DNA from: Betaproteobacteria bacterium
Lineage (GTDB): Bacteria > Pseudomonadota > Gammaproteobacteria > Burkholderiales > Usitatibacteraceae
Assembly (NCBI GenBank): GCA_016708825.1
Contig: JADJEZ010000003.1
Coordinates: 62,001 to 126,000 of the forward strand
Reading direction: 5' to 3'
DNA length: 64,000 nucleotides
A model generated the notes under the pieces. That model was not told where the DNA came from, did not search any database, and saw only the letters and a list, made by a program, of their open reading frames with translations. Below are positions 25,477-34,769 of the stretch, piece after piece. Numbering within the stretch: the stretch's first letter is position 1; each line of letters opens with the position of its first letter. Made by a program: the position numbers and the translations under genes.

Positions 25477-28167
25477 ATGAACGGCATGCTGCGCACCCTT
25501 TCCCTCGCCACCGCTTTCGCCATCGCTTCCAGCGCTTTCGCCCAGGCGCCCAACGGGCCCGCGGGCAACGCGGCGCCCGCAGCGGGAGCGCCGGCAGCCG
25601 CCCCCGGGGCGGCGGCCACGCCCCCCGGGCAGCCGAAACCGTACAAGGACGTGCTCAAGGACGCGAAGGCGATCCCCGGCTACTTCACGCTGCACCAGAA
25701 GGACGAGAAGGTCTGGATCGAACTGAAGCCCGAGCAGTTCGACAAGCCCTTCTTCTTCTCGATGAACATCCCGCGCTCCGTCGGCGAGCGGGGGCTGTAC
25801 GGCGGCCAGATGGCGGGCCCGTGGTTCGGGCCGACGGTGGGAAGCCAGGTCGCCGTGTGGAAGAAGATCGGCAACCAGGTGCAGCTCATCGCGAAGAACA
25901 CCGAGTTCTTCGCGCGGGAAGGAACCCCCCAGGCGCGCTTCGTCGAGGAATCGTTCTCCGACAGCCTCATCGCCTCGGCCGCGGTGGCCGCGCAGCCCCA
26001 TCCGGACACGAAGGCGGTGATCGTGGAGGGCAATGCGCTGCTCTTCGGCGACCTGCCGGGGTATTCGACGCAGATCGAGCAGGCTTTCCGCATGCCCTTC
26101 GCCCTGGACGCGAAGAACACCAGCTTCAGCCGCGTCACCAACACCGAGAACCTCACGAGCCTGCAGGTGAACGCGCACTTTGCGGTGCCGAAGATCGCGG
26201 CACCACCGCTCACCCCGCCGCCGACACCCACGCCCCCGCCGCCGAAAGTCACGCCGGATCCGCGCAGCTTCTTCGTGGGCTTCCAGTACAACTTCATGCC
26301 GCTGCCGGAGGTGCCGATGGCCGCCCGCCCGGCCGACGAACGGCTCGGGCACTTCACGGTCTCGCGGGTCGACTACACCGACGACCTGTCGCCGAAGCCG
26401 CGGTTGCACTTCGTCAACCGCTGGCGCCTGGAGAAGAAGGACCCGAAGGCCGCGGTGTCTGAGCCGAAGCAGCCCATCACCTACTGGCTCGACAAGAACG
26501 TCCCGGAAAAGTACCGCAAGAGCGTCACGGCCGGCGTCCTCGAGTGGAACAAGGCCTTCGAGAAGGCGGGCTTCGCCAACGCGATCGTCGTGCGCCAGCA
26601 GACCGAGCAGGACGACTTCGACACGATGGATTCCCGCCACGCCTCGATCCGCTGGTTCACCGGCGCCGACATCGGGTTCGCCATCGGGCCCTCGCACATC
26701 GACCCGCGCTCGGGCGAGATCCTGGACGCGGACATCGGCATGTCGGACGTCTTCGGGCGCGGCGCACGGCGCCTGGCTTCCGAGGACCTCGCCCGCGTGT
26801 TCGGCGACGAGCCCCTGGCCGAGCCCCATGGGCATCGCGCCGCCCGCGGCTACCTCGCTTGCGACTACATGAACGAGTCGTCGCGGGAGCTGCACTTCGC
26901 ATTCGACCTGCTCGAGGCGCGCGGCCTTTCCATGGACAGCCCCGGAGCCGAAGCGCTGGCCCAGGACTACGTGAAGGACGTGATCATGCACGAGGTCGGG
27001 CACACGCTCGGCTTCCAGCACAACTTCCGCTCCTCGGGCATCTACACGTTGAAGCAGCTCCAGGACAAGGCGTTCACGAAAGCGAACGGCATCACGACGT
27101 CGGTGATGGACTACACGCCCTTCAACCTCGCGGTGAAGGGCGAGCCCCAGGGCGAGTACGCCATGAGCACGCTCGGCCCCTACGACTACTGGGCGGTCGA
27201 GTACGCCTACCGCGAGATCGACGCGGCCTCCGAGAAGGAGACGCTTGCGAAGATCGCGTCTCGCTCCACGGAGCCCGCGCTCGCCTTCGCCAACGACGAT
27301 GATGCGGGCTACGGCACCGAGGCGATCGGCATCGACCCGGACGTGAACCGCTTCGACCTCGGCGCCGACCCCATCGAGTACTACCGCCACCGGCTGAAGA
27401 TATCCCGCGAGCTCTGGGACCGGTTGCAGTCGATGACGCTCGCCCCGGGCGAGAGCTACGAAAGGCTCACGCGCAGCTTCACGAGCGGGTTCTCGCAGCT
27501 GGCCCGGGTGGCTCCGCTCGCCGCCAAGTACGTGGGCGGCGTTCGCCACCTGCGCGACCGCGCCGGTTCCGGCCGCCCCGCCTACGAACCCACGCCGGTC
27601 GCGAAGCAGCGCGAGGCGCTCGCGATGATCACCACGGATCTGCTCCGCGCCGACAGCTTCCGCTTCCGGCCCGAGTTCGTGAGCCGGATCGGCATCGATC
27701 ATTTCGACCGCCCGGCCAACCCGGACATCTCGATCGCCGCGGCGGTCCTCAAGGTTCAGAAGGCGGTACTCGACCACCTCATGGCCGACGGAGTGGCCAC
27801 GCGCATCCTCGACTCCCAGGACAAGGTCGCCGACAAGGCGAAGGCGATTCGCCTGTCCGAGGTCTACGACACCCTGCAGGGGGCGATCTGGTCGGAGCTC
27901 GCGAGCGGGCAGGACATCTCCGGCATGCGCAGGAACCTGCAGCGCGACCACCTGCGGCGCGTCGCCGGCGCGCTCGTGAAGCCCGCGCCCACCACGCCGG
28001 CAGACGCCCGCTCGCTGCAACGCGAGAACGCGCTCGAGCTGCAGCGCCGGATCCGCGCCGCGCTCGGCAAGGGCGGCCAGTCGAAGGAAGCCAGGGCGCA
28101 CTTGAACGAGAGCCTCAACACGCTCACCGAGGCGCTCAAGGCGCCGCTGCAGCGGTCGGCCGTATGA
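25477..28167 (+). CDS. Secreted zinc-dependent metallopeptidase (DUF5117/DUF5118 type), copy 1
   Basis: This is an 896-residue protein with a signal peptide (MNGMLRTLSLATAFAIASS, ending SAFAQA) and an Ala/Pro-rich linker. The zinc motif HEVGHTLGFQH (H505, E506, H509, H515) is the metzincin HExxHxxGxxH signature. Flanking sequence (ERGLYGGQM, FVDYTDDLSP region, and KYVGGVRHLRDRAG) matches the large bacterial family annotated as zinc-dependent metalloproteases with DUF5117, DUF4953 and DUF5118 domains. A Met-turn is plausible in SVMDYTPFN. It is probably periplasmic or secreted; the substrate is unknown. Its stop overlaps the start of a paralogue. Confidence 0.88.
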   Translation: MNGMLRTLSLATAFAIASSAFAQAPNGPAGNAAPAAGAPAAAPGAAATPPGQPKPYKDVLKDAKAIPGYFTLHQKDEKVWIELKPEQFDKPFFFSMNIPRSVGERGLYGGQMAGPWFGPTVGSQVAVWKKIGNQVQLIAKNTEFFAREGTPQARFVEESFSDSLIASAAVAAQPHPDTKAVIVEGNALLFGDLPGYSTQIEQAFRMPFALDAKNTSFSRVTNTENLTSLQVNAHFAVPKIAAPPLTPPPTPTPPPPKVTPDPRSFFVGFQYNFMPLPEVPMAARPADERLGHFTVSRVDYTDDLSPKPRLHFVNRWRLEKKDPKAAVSEPKQPITYWLDKNVPEKYRKSVTAGVLEWNKAFEKAGFANAIVVRQQTEQDDFDTMDSRHASIRWFTGADIGFAIGPSHIDPRSGEILDADIGMSDVFGRGARRLASEDLARVFGDEPLAEPHGHRAARGYLACDYMNESSRELHFAFDLLEARGLSMDSPGAEALAQDYVKDVIMHEVGHTLGFQHNFRSSGIYTLKQLQDKAFTKANGITTSVMDYTPFNLAVKGEPQGEYAMSTLGPYDYWAVEYAYREIDAASEKETLAKIASRSTEPALAFANDDDAGYGTEAIGIDPDVNRFDLGADPIEYYRHRLKISRELWDRLQSMTLAPGESYERLTRSFTSGFSQLARVAPLAAKYVGGVRHLRDRAGSGRPAYEPTPVAKQREALAMITTDLLRADSFRFRPEFVSRIGIDHFDRPANPDISIAAAVLKVQKAVLDHLMADGVATRILDSQDKVADKAKAIRLSEVYDTLQGAIWSELASGQDISGMRRNLQRDHLRRVAGALVKPAPTTPADARSLQRENALELQRRIRAALGKGGQSKEARAHLNESLNTLTEALKAPLQRSAV

Positions 28168-30846
28168 GGACCGCGCGCGCGACACGCGGATTGCTGGCCC
28201 TCGCGGCGGCGGGGCTGGCCTCCTGCGCCATGCTGCCGGCGCCGGAAGCTCCGCCACCGGCGAAGCCCGCCGCCCCTGCAGCCGCGGCCAAGCCGGCCAC
28301 CCCTCCCGGCTCGCCTGCGCCCTTCGCGACGGTGGTGAAGGAGGCGACGGAGACGCCGGGCTTCTTCGCGCTGCACCGCAAGGACGAGAAGACCTGGATC
28401 GCCATCCGCCCCGAGCAGTTCGAGCAGCCGTTCTTCTTCACCTGGAACATCCCGTCGAGCGTCGGCGAGCGCGGCCTTTACGGCAGCCAGATGGGCGGGG
28501 CGCGCCTCGCCGTGTTCCGGAGAATCGGCAACCAGGTCCAGTTGATCGCGAAGAACGCCCAACGATTCGCCGCAGCGGGCACGCCCCAGGCGCGGTTCGT
28601 GGAGGAGAGCTTTTCCGACAGCCTCATAGCGTCCGCGCCGGTCGCCTCCGCCCCGCACCCGGAATCGAAGGCGGTTCTCGTGGAGGCGAACGCGCTCCTC
28701 TTCGGCGACATTCCCGGCTATCTCACGCGGCTCGAGACCGCGTTCCGGCTCCCTTACGCGCTCGACGCGAAGAACACGAGCTTCCCGGGCCGGCAGCTCC
28801 GAGCGGATGACGACGCTCCAGGTCCGCGCGCATTTCTCGGTCCCGAAGATTCCGGCGCCGCCGCTCAAGCCCGCCCCGGGCGCGCCGCAGCCCACGCCGC
28901 CCAAGTCCGTGCCCGACCCGCGAAGCGTCTTCGTGGGGTTCCAGTACAGCTTCGCGCGGCTCCCCGACGAGCCCATGCGCCCGCGGGCGGCGGACGAGCG
29001 CGTCGGGCACTTCACCACCGCGCGCTTCGACTACACGGACGATGTCTCGCCGAAGACGCGCGTGAACTACGTGAACCGCTGGCGGCTGGAGAAGAAGGAC
29101 GCGAAGGCCGCCGTGTCCGAACCGAAGGAACCGATCACCTTCTGGATCGACCGGAACGTGCCCGAGAAGTACCGCCCGGCGGTGGCCGACGGCATCCTCG
29201 AATGGAACAAGGCCTTCGAGAAGGCGGGCTTCCGGAACGCGATCGTCGTGCGCCAGCAGACGGAGCAGGACGACTTCGACACCATGGACGCCCGGCACGC
29301 GTCGGTGCGCTGGTTCACCGGCGCGGACCTGGGCTTCGCCATCGGCCCGTCGCACAAGGACCCGCGCACAGGCGAGATCCTGGACGCGGACATCGCGACG
29401 GGTTACGGGTTCACGAGGGGCCCGCGCCGGGTCGTGGCCGAGGATCTCGGGCACGCCGGCTCCGCCGAGCCGGTGGCGGCTTTCGTCGCCGACCCGCTCG
29501 AGGCGCACCGCGCCGGGCCGGACGGCCTGCACCTCGCCTGCGGGTACGCCTGGCAGTCCGCGCACGAGCTCGAGTTCGCGATGGACCTGCTCGAGGCCCG
29601 CGGCATCGGCTGGGACAGCCCCGAGGCCGACGCGCTCGCCAAGGCGAACCTGAAGCGAAACGTCATGCACGAGGTGGGCCACACGCTGGGCCTCAGGCAC
29701 AACTTCCGCTCTTCTTCCGTCTACACGCTCGCGCAGATGCAGGATCCCGCGTTCACGAAGGTCAACGGCGTGGTGGCCTCGATCATGGAGTACTCCCCGC
29801 TCAACATCGCGCTCGCCGGCGGGAAGCAGGGCGAGTTTGTCTCCGGCACGATCGGTCCCTACGACTACTGGGCGATCGACTACGCCTATCGCGAGCTCGA
29901 TCCCGCCGACGAGAAACGCGAACTCGCGGCCATCGCCGCGCGCTCGACGGAGCCGTGGCTCGCCTACGGCACCGACGAGGACGCGGGATACGGGAAGCTC
30001 TACGCGGGCATCGATCCCGAGGTCAACCGCTTCGATCTCGGCACGGAGCCGCTCGCGTACTACCACAAGCGCGTGCGCCTCTCCCGCGAGCTGTGGGACC
30101 GCATCCAGGGTCTTGCCCTCGCTCCCGGCGAGAGCTACGAACGCCTCACGCGCAGCCTCGAGAGCGGGCTGCGGCAGGTGGCGGGCGTGGCGCCGCTCGT
30201 GGCGAAGTACGTGGGCGGCGTTCGCCACCTGCGCGACCGCGCCGGGACGAACCGCCCGCTCTACGAGCCGACGCCGCCGGAGAAGCAGCGCGAGGCGCTG
30301 GCACTCCTGGCGAAGGACCTCTTCCAGCCCGCGAGCTTCGCCTTCAAGCCGGAATTCGTGAGCCGCATCGGCATCGACCACTTCGACCGCCCGCGCAACC
30401 CCGACTTCTCGATCGCCGCGTCGGTCCTGAACGTGCAGAAGGCCGCGCTCGACCAGCTCCTGGACGACCAGGTCGCCGTGCGCATACTAGGCGCGCGAGA
30501 GAAGTCGGCCGATTCCGCGAAGGCGTTCACGCTGCACGAACTCTACGCGACCCTGCAGGGCGCGATCTGGTCGGAGCTGGAAAACGGCCGGGACATCCCG
30601 CGCATCCGCCGCAACCTCCAGCGCGAGCACCTTTCGCGCCTTGCAGGCGCACTCGTGAAGCCTTCGCCCGCGGCGCATCCCGATGCGCGGGCCCTGCAGC
30701 GCGAGAGCGCGGTCGACCTCGAGCGGCGCCTGCGAGCCGCGGTGGCGAGGCAGGGGCGCTCCGCGGAAGCGCGCGCGCACCTGAACGAGAGCCTGCACAC
30801 CCTCTCCGAGGCGCTCAAGGCGCCGATGGCGCGCGCCGGCGTGTAG
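28164..30846 (+). CDS. Zinc-dependent metallopeptidase lipoprotein, copy 2 (frameshifted)
   Basis: This is a tandem paralogue of the preceding gene with the same architecture; the zinc motif is HEVGHTLGLRH, with the Met-turn-like SIMEYSPLN. The N-terminus differs: a lipoprotein signal ending LASC, so this copy should be membrane-anchored. The frame changes near 28784-28789 (TTCCCGGGCC): upstream reads to LDAKNTSF and downstream resumes with SSERMTTLQVRAHF, aligned with copy 1. Removing one C or G gives 893 residues against 896 for copy 1. As given, the upstream frame runs on into phoH and the downstream part could be called separately from ATG 28807. Confidence 0.88.
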
Positions 30847-30872
30847 GGCCCGCGCCCCGCGCCACCGCTACA

Positions 30873-30903
30873 ATGGGCCTGCCGGTCGTCCCGGCAGGCC
30901 CAT
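30873..30903 (+). terminator. 13-bp hairpin between the metzincin and phoH
   Basis: A perfect 13-bp stem (ATGGGCCTGCCGG / CCGGCAGGCCCAT) closes on TCGTC. There is no U tract after it, so it may act as a transcript-end stabiliser, a weak terminator or a leader structure. A TACAAT -10-like hexamer (30869-30874) overlaps its 5' edge. Confidence 0.5.
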
Positions 30904-30917
30904 TCCATGACCGCCCC

Positions 30918-31874
30918 GTGAAGAACCAGACCCAGGAAATGGCGTTCACGCCCGTCGACAACGCGCGCCTTTCCATGCTGTGCGGCGCCCTCGACGAGAA
31001 CCTGCGCCAGGTCGAGACCGCGCTCGACGTGTCGATCCGGCGCCGGGCGGAACGATTCAGCATCACCGGCCAGGCGGCGCAGGTCGACCTCGCGGTGCGC
31101 GCGCTGCACAAGTTCTACGACCTCGCCGCGAAGGAACTCCTGGTCGAGGACATCCAGCTCGGCCTGGTCGAGATCGCGAGATCGCCCCAGGAAGGCGCGC
31201 CGGAGTCGCCCGCGCTGCGCCTGCCGAGGAAGAGCGAGCTCACCGCGCGCACTCCCCGCCAGGCCCAGTACCTGCAGCAGATGCGCACCCACGACATCAC
31301 CTTCGGCGTCGGCCCCGCCGGAACCGGCAAGACCTTCCTCGCGGTTGCCGCCGCCGTCGATTCCTTCGAGCGCGACGCCGTGAAGCGCATCCTCCTCACC
31401 CGGCCGGCGGTGGAGGCGGGCGAGAAGCTGGGCTTCCTCCCCGGAGACCTCGCCCAGAAGGTCGATCCGTACCTGCGCCCGCTCTACGACGCGCTCTACG
31501 ACCTCATGGGCTACGACAAGGTGAACCGCCTCTTCGAGCGGGGCGCGATCGAGGTCGCGCCGCTCGCCTTCATGCGCGGGCGCACGCTCAACCACTCCTT
31601 CATCATCCTCGACGAGGCGCAGAACACGACGCCCGAGCAGATGAAGATGTTCCTCACGCGCATCGGCTTCGGCTCGAAGGCGGTCGTGACGGGGGACGTC
31701 ACGCAGATCGACCTCGCGCGCGGCCAGACTTCCGGGCTCGTCGACGCCAGAAGCGTCCTCACCGGCGTGCGCGGCATCGCCTTCACCATCTTCCAGTCCG
31801 AGGACGTGGTGCGCCACCCGCTGGTCCAGGCGATCGTCGACGCCTACGAGCGCCGCTCCGGCAAGAAGACGTGA
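30918..31874 (+). CDS. phoH: PhoH-family ATPase
   Basis: This is a PhoH-like (YbeZ) P-loop protein. The N-terminus matches betaproteobacterial homologues from GTG 30918 (KNQTQEMAFTPVDNARL); ATG 30939 is an alternative. With the GTG it has 318 residues. Walker A is GPAGTGKT and the Walker B-type region is HSFIILDEAQN. YbeZ partners YbeY in RNA metabolism in E. coli, and here the ybeY start overlaps the phoH stop (GTGA). It is the first gene of the phoH-ybeY-corC-lnt block. A long upstream in-frame reading starting at 28164 belongs to the frameshifted metzincin. Confidence 0.95.
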   Translation: MKNQTQEMAFTPVDNARLSMLCGALDENLRQVETALDVSIRRRAERFSITGQAAQVDLAVRALHKFYDLAAKELLVEDIQLGLVEIARSPQEGAPESPALRLPRKSELTARTPRQAQYLQQMRTHDITFGVGPAGTGKTFLAVAAAVDSFERDAVKRILLTRPAVEAGEKLGFLPGDLAQKVDPYLRPLYDALYDLMGYDKVNRLFERGAIEVAPLAFMRGRTLNHSFIILDEAQNTTPEQMKMFLTRIGFGSKAVVTGDVTQIDLARGQTSGLVDARSVLTGVRGIAFTIFQSEDVVRHPLVQAIVDAYERRSGKKT

Positions 31875-32320
31875 GCGGCCGGGACCTGACTCTCGTCGTG
31901 CAGCGGGCCTCGCGGGCCCGCCACATACCGGGAGATGCGGTGCTTCGCGCGTGGGCGCGGGCAGCGCTTGCGCGCCGGGCCGCCGTGACGGTGCGCTACG
32001 TGGCCGAGACCGAGGGCCGGCGGCTCAACCGGGCGTTCCGCAGCAAGGACCGCGCCACCAACGTCCTCACCTTCATCTACGACGACGCACCGCGCGGAGA
32101 ACTCGCCGGCGACATCGTGATCTGCGCGACGGTGGTGGCGCGCGAGGCCCGCGGCCAGGGCAAGGCCGTCCAGGCCCACCACGCCCACCTCCTCGTGCAC
32201 GGATTGCTGCACCTGCAGGGCCTCGATCACGAGCGGGAGGAGGACGCCCGGCGGATGGAGCGGCGCGAGCGCGCGATCCTGCGCCGGCTGGGATTCGGCG
32301 ATCCCTACGCGGCGGGGTAG
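31871..32320 (+). CDS. ybeY: Endoribonuclease/rRNA maturation factor YbeY
   Basis: YbeY is a zinc-dependent single-strand endoribonuclease involved in 16S rRNA 3' processing and ribosome quality control. The 149-residue protein starts at GTG 31871, overlapping the phoH stop. The metal motif HGLLHLQGLDH matches HGxLHxxGyDH exactly, with phenylalanine-type substitution L for Y. The upstream N-terminal region contains FRSKDRATNVLTF, another family signature. Confidence 0.96.
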   Translation: MSGRDLTLVVQRASRARHIPGDAVLRAWARAALARRAAVTVRYVAETEGRRLNRAFRSKDRATNVLTFIYDDAPRGELAGDIVICATVVAREARGQGKAVQAHHAHLLVHGLLHLQGLDHEREEDARRMERRERAILRRLGFGDPYAAG

Positions 32321-32370
32321 GCGCCCGCCCATGGCCCCGAGCCGGGTCTGATAGAGTATCCCGGACCCAA

Positions 32371-32394
32371 ATCCCCGCATCCCCGCATCCCCGT
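32371..32394 (+). repeat. Three 8-bp tandem repeats abutting the corC start
   Basis: ATCCCCGC, ATCCCCGC and ATCCCCGT are three contiguous units, the last ending exactly at the corC ATG. The tract takes the place where a Shine-Dalgarno sequence would be expected, and none is visible. Confidence 0.85.
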
Positions 32395-33240
32395 ATGGAC
32401 GAACCTCCCAAGCCGAGCCTCCTCGAGCGCCTCTCCTCTTTCCTGCTGAGGGAGCCCGAGGACCGGGACCAGCTGGTGGAGCTGCTGCATTCGGCCTTCG
32501 AGCGCAAGATCCTCGACGCGGACGCGCTTTCCATGATCGAGGGGGTGCTGCAGGTCTCCGAGATGCGGGTGGCCGACGTGATGATCCCGCGCTCGCAGAT
32601 GGACATGATCGACGTGGGGGAGAGCCCGGAGAAGTTCATTCCCCACGTGATCGAGACGGCGCACTCGCGCTTCCCGGTGTGGGAGGAGAACCGCGACAAC
32701 GTGATCGGCATCCTTCTCGCGAAGGACCTGCTGCGCTTCTACGCGGAAGCCGAGTTCAGCGTGCGCGACATGCTTCGCCCGGCGGTGTTCGTGCCGGAGT
32801 CGAAGCGGCTGAACGTGCTGCTCAAGGAGTTCCGCGCCAACCGCAACCACATCGCGATCGTCGTGGACGAGTACGGAGGTGTCGCGGGGATCGTCACCAT
32901 CGAGGACGTGATCGAGCAGATCGTGGGCGACATCGAGGACGAGTACGACTTCGACGAGACCGAGGACAACATCCTCGCCGACCGCAACGGCCGCTTCCGC
33001 GTGAAGGCCGTCACCGAGATCGCCGACTTCAACGCGCACTTCGGCACCGCGTTCGCGGACGACGATCACGACACGGTCGGCGGGCTCGTGCTCTCGCGTT
33101 TCGGTCGCCTGCCCAAGCGCGGTGAAACGGTGGTTATCGACGGAATGGCCTTCCACGTGATCCGGTCCGACAGCCGCAAGCTCCATTCGCTGCTGGTCGA
33201 GCGGCGCAGCGTTTCGACTCCCGCCGGGGAAGGCGGGTGA
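32395..33240 (+). CDS. corC: HlyC/CorC-family CBS-domain protein
   Basis: This is a 281-residue cytoplasmic transporter-associated protein (YbeX/CorC type). It has a short N-terminal helical segment, a CBS pair (from MRVADVMIPRSQMDMI to the GIVTIEDVIEQIVGDIEDEYD motif) and a C-terminal CorC_HlyC domain. E. coli YbeX has been linked to Mg/Co homeostasis and to ribosome maturation, consistent with ybeY and lnt as neighbours. The start sits directly after an 8-bp tandem repeat with no obvious ribosome site. The GTG of lnt overlaps its stop. Confidence 0.93.
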   Translation: MDEPPKPSLLERLSSFLLREPEDRDQLVELLHSAFERKILDADALSMIEGVLQVSEMRVADVMIPRSQMDMIDVGESPEKFIPHVIETAHSRFPVWEENRDNVIGILLAKDLLRFYAEAEFSVRDMLRPAVFVPESKRLNVLLKEFRANRNHIAIVVDEYGGVAGIVTIEDVIEQIVGDIEDEYDFDETEDNILADRNGRFRVKAVTEIADFNAHFGTAFADDDHDTVGGLVLSRFGRLPKRGETVVIDGMAFHVIRSDSRKLHSLLVERRSVSTPAGEGG

Positions 33241-34769
33241 CCGCGGCGGGCGCGCCGCCGGTGCGCTCCGCCGCCCATCTACTCGCCTGGGGTGTCGCGC
33301 TTCCGGCCGCGGCGGGGGCGGCCGCGGTGCTGGGTTTCGCGCCCTTCTACGCGTGGCCGGTGCCCATCGCCTCGCTGGCCGTGCTCTTTCTCGCCTGGTC
33401 CCGCAGCGGCTCGCCCCTGCAGGCCGCGATCTCGGGTTGCGCATTCGGCCTGGGACTGAACCTCGCGGGCGTTTCGTGGGTTTTCGTGAGCCTGCACCAG
33501 TTCGGCCACATGCCTGCGGTGCTCGCCGCGGCGGCCACGTTCCTTTTCTGCGCCTACCTCGCGCTCTTTCCCGCGGCGGCGGGCTGGGTCGCGCACCGGC
33601 TCTCGCCGCCCCGAACGCCCTTCGCGCTGGCTGCGATGCCCGCCGCCTTCGTGCTCTGCGAATGGGTGCGCGGATGGCTCTTCACCGGGTTTCCGTGGCT
33701 CGTCGTCGGTTACTCCCAGGTGCCGGCGAGCCCCCTGGCGGGATACGCACCTGTGCTGGGAGCGTACGGCGTATCGCTCGCCGCGGCGATTGCGGCGGCG
33801 TTCCTGGCCGCGTTTGCGGGGAGCCCGGCGTGGTCGAGGCGCAGGGCTGTCCTCGCGGGCGCGTTCGTCGCCCTGCTCGCGGGCGGGGCGGCGCTTCGAG
33901 CCGTCGCGTGGACGTGGCCGTCGGGCGAGCCGGTTCCGGTCGCGCTATTGCAGGGAAACGTCCCGCAAAGCCTCAAGTGGCGCGAGGACGTCCGCGAGCG
34001 CACGCTGCGCGACTATTTCGCGCAGGCGGTGCAGAGCCCCGCGCGGGTCGTGATCCTGCCGGAGACCGCGTTGCCCGCCTTCCTGGACCTGCTGCCCGCG
34101 GGCTACCTCGACGCCCTGCGCCAGCACGCCCGCGAGCACGGGAAGGACATCCTCGTCGGCGCGGTCGAGCGCAATGCCGCGGGGGGAAGCTTCGACTACT
34201 GGAACAGCGTGGTGCGCATCGGGGCAGGAGCGCAGGCTTCGTACCGCAAGCGCCACCTCGTGCCTTTCGGCGAGTTCATCCCGCCGGGGTTCGGATGGAT
34301 TCTCGCGGTGCTGAAGATCCCGCTCACCGACTTCGCGCACGGCGAGGCGGGCCAGGCGCCCCTCGCGGCGGGCGGCACGACCTGGGCGGTGGCGATCTGC
34401 TACGAGGACATCTTCGGCGAGGAACTCATCGCCGCCCTGCCGCAGGCGGGAGTGCTTCTCAACGTGAGCAACGACGCGTGGTTCGGGGAATCCCTCGCGG
34501 CCGACCAGCATCTCCAGTTCTCGCAGATGCGCGCGCTCGAAACCGGCCGCTGGATGGTGCGCGCAACCAATACGGGCGTGACCGCCGCCATCGACGGGAC
34601 GGGCAGGGTGGTCGCGAGGCTGCCGCAGTTCACGCAGGGAGCGCTCGCGGCGAGCCCCGTTCCGCACGCGGGCGCCACGCCCTTCGTGCGCTGGGGCAAT
34701 CTCGCCGCGCTCGCGCTGGCGGCCGCGGTGCTCGCCGTCGCAGCGCTCAAGCGGGCGACGCTGCGCTGA
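33237..34769 (+). CDS. lnt: Apolipoprotein N-acyltransferase
   Basis: Lnt adds the third acyl chain to lipoproteins in the inner membrane. It has 510 residues from GTG 33237 (overlapping the corC stop), several N-terminal transmembrane helices, a periplasmic nitrilase domain and a C-terminal helix. The catalytic triad is E276 (LPETALP), K338 (YRKRHLVPFGEF) and C388 (AICYEDIFGEE). Its 3' end overlaps the convergent methyltransferase by 23 bases. Confidence 0.97.
   Translation: MTAAGAPPVRSAAHLLAWGVALPAAAGAAAVLGFAPFYAWPVPIASLAVLFLAWSRSGSPLQAAISGCAFGLGLNLAGVSWVFVSLHQFGHMPAVLAAAATFLFCAYLALFPAAAGWVAHRLSPPRTPFALAAMPAAFVLCEWVRGWLFTGFPWLVVGYSQVPASPLAGYAPVLGAYGVSLAAAIAAAFLAAFAGSPAWSRRRAVLAGAFVALLAGGAALRAVAWTWPSGEPVPVALLQGNVPQSLKWREDVRERTLRDYFAQAVQSPARVVILPETALPAFLDLLPAGYLDALRQHAREHGKDILVGAVERNAAGGSFDYWNSVVRIGAGAQASYRKRHLVPFGEFIPPGFGWILAVLKIPLTDFAHGEAGQAPLAAGGTTWAVAICYEDIFGEELIAALPQAGVLLNVSNDAWFGESLAADQHLQFSQMRALETGRWMVRATNTGVTAAIDGTGRVVARLPQFTQGALAASPVPHAGATPFVRWGNLAALALAAAVLAVAALKRATLR

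Noticed and set aside
28164..31874. A 1236-residue fusion of metzincin copy 2 and PhoH
   Set aside because: The middle is out-of-frame metzincin sequence; the metzincin continues in another frame and PhoH has its own start.
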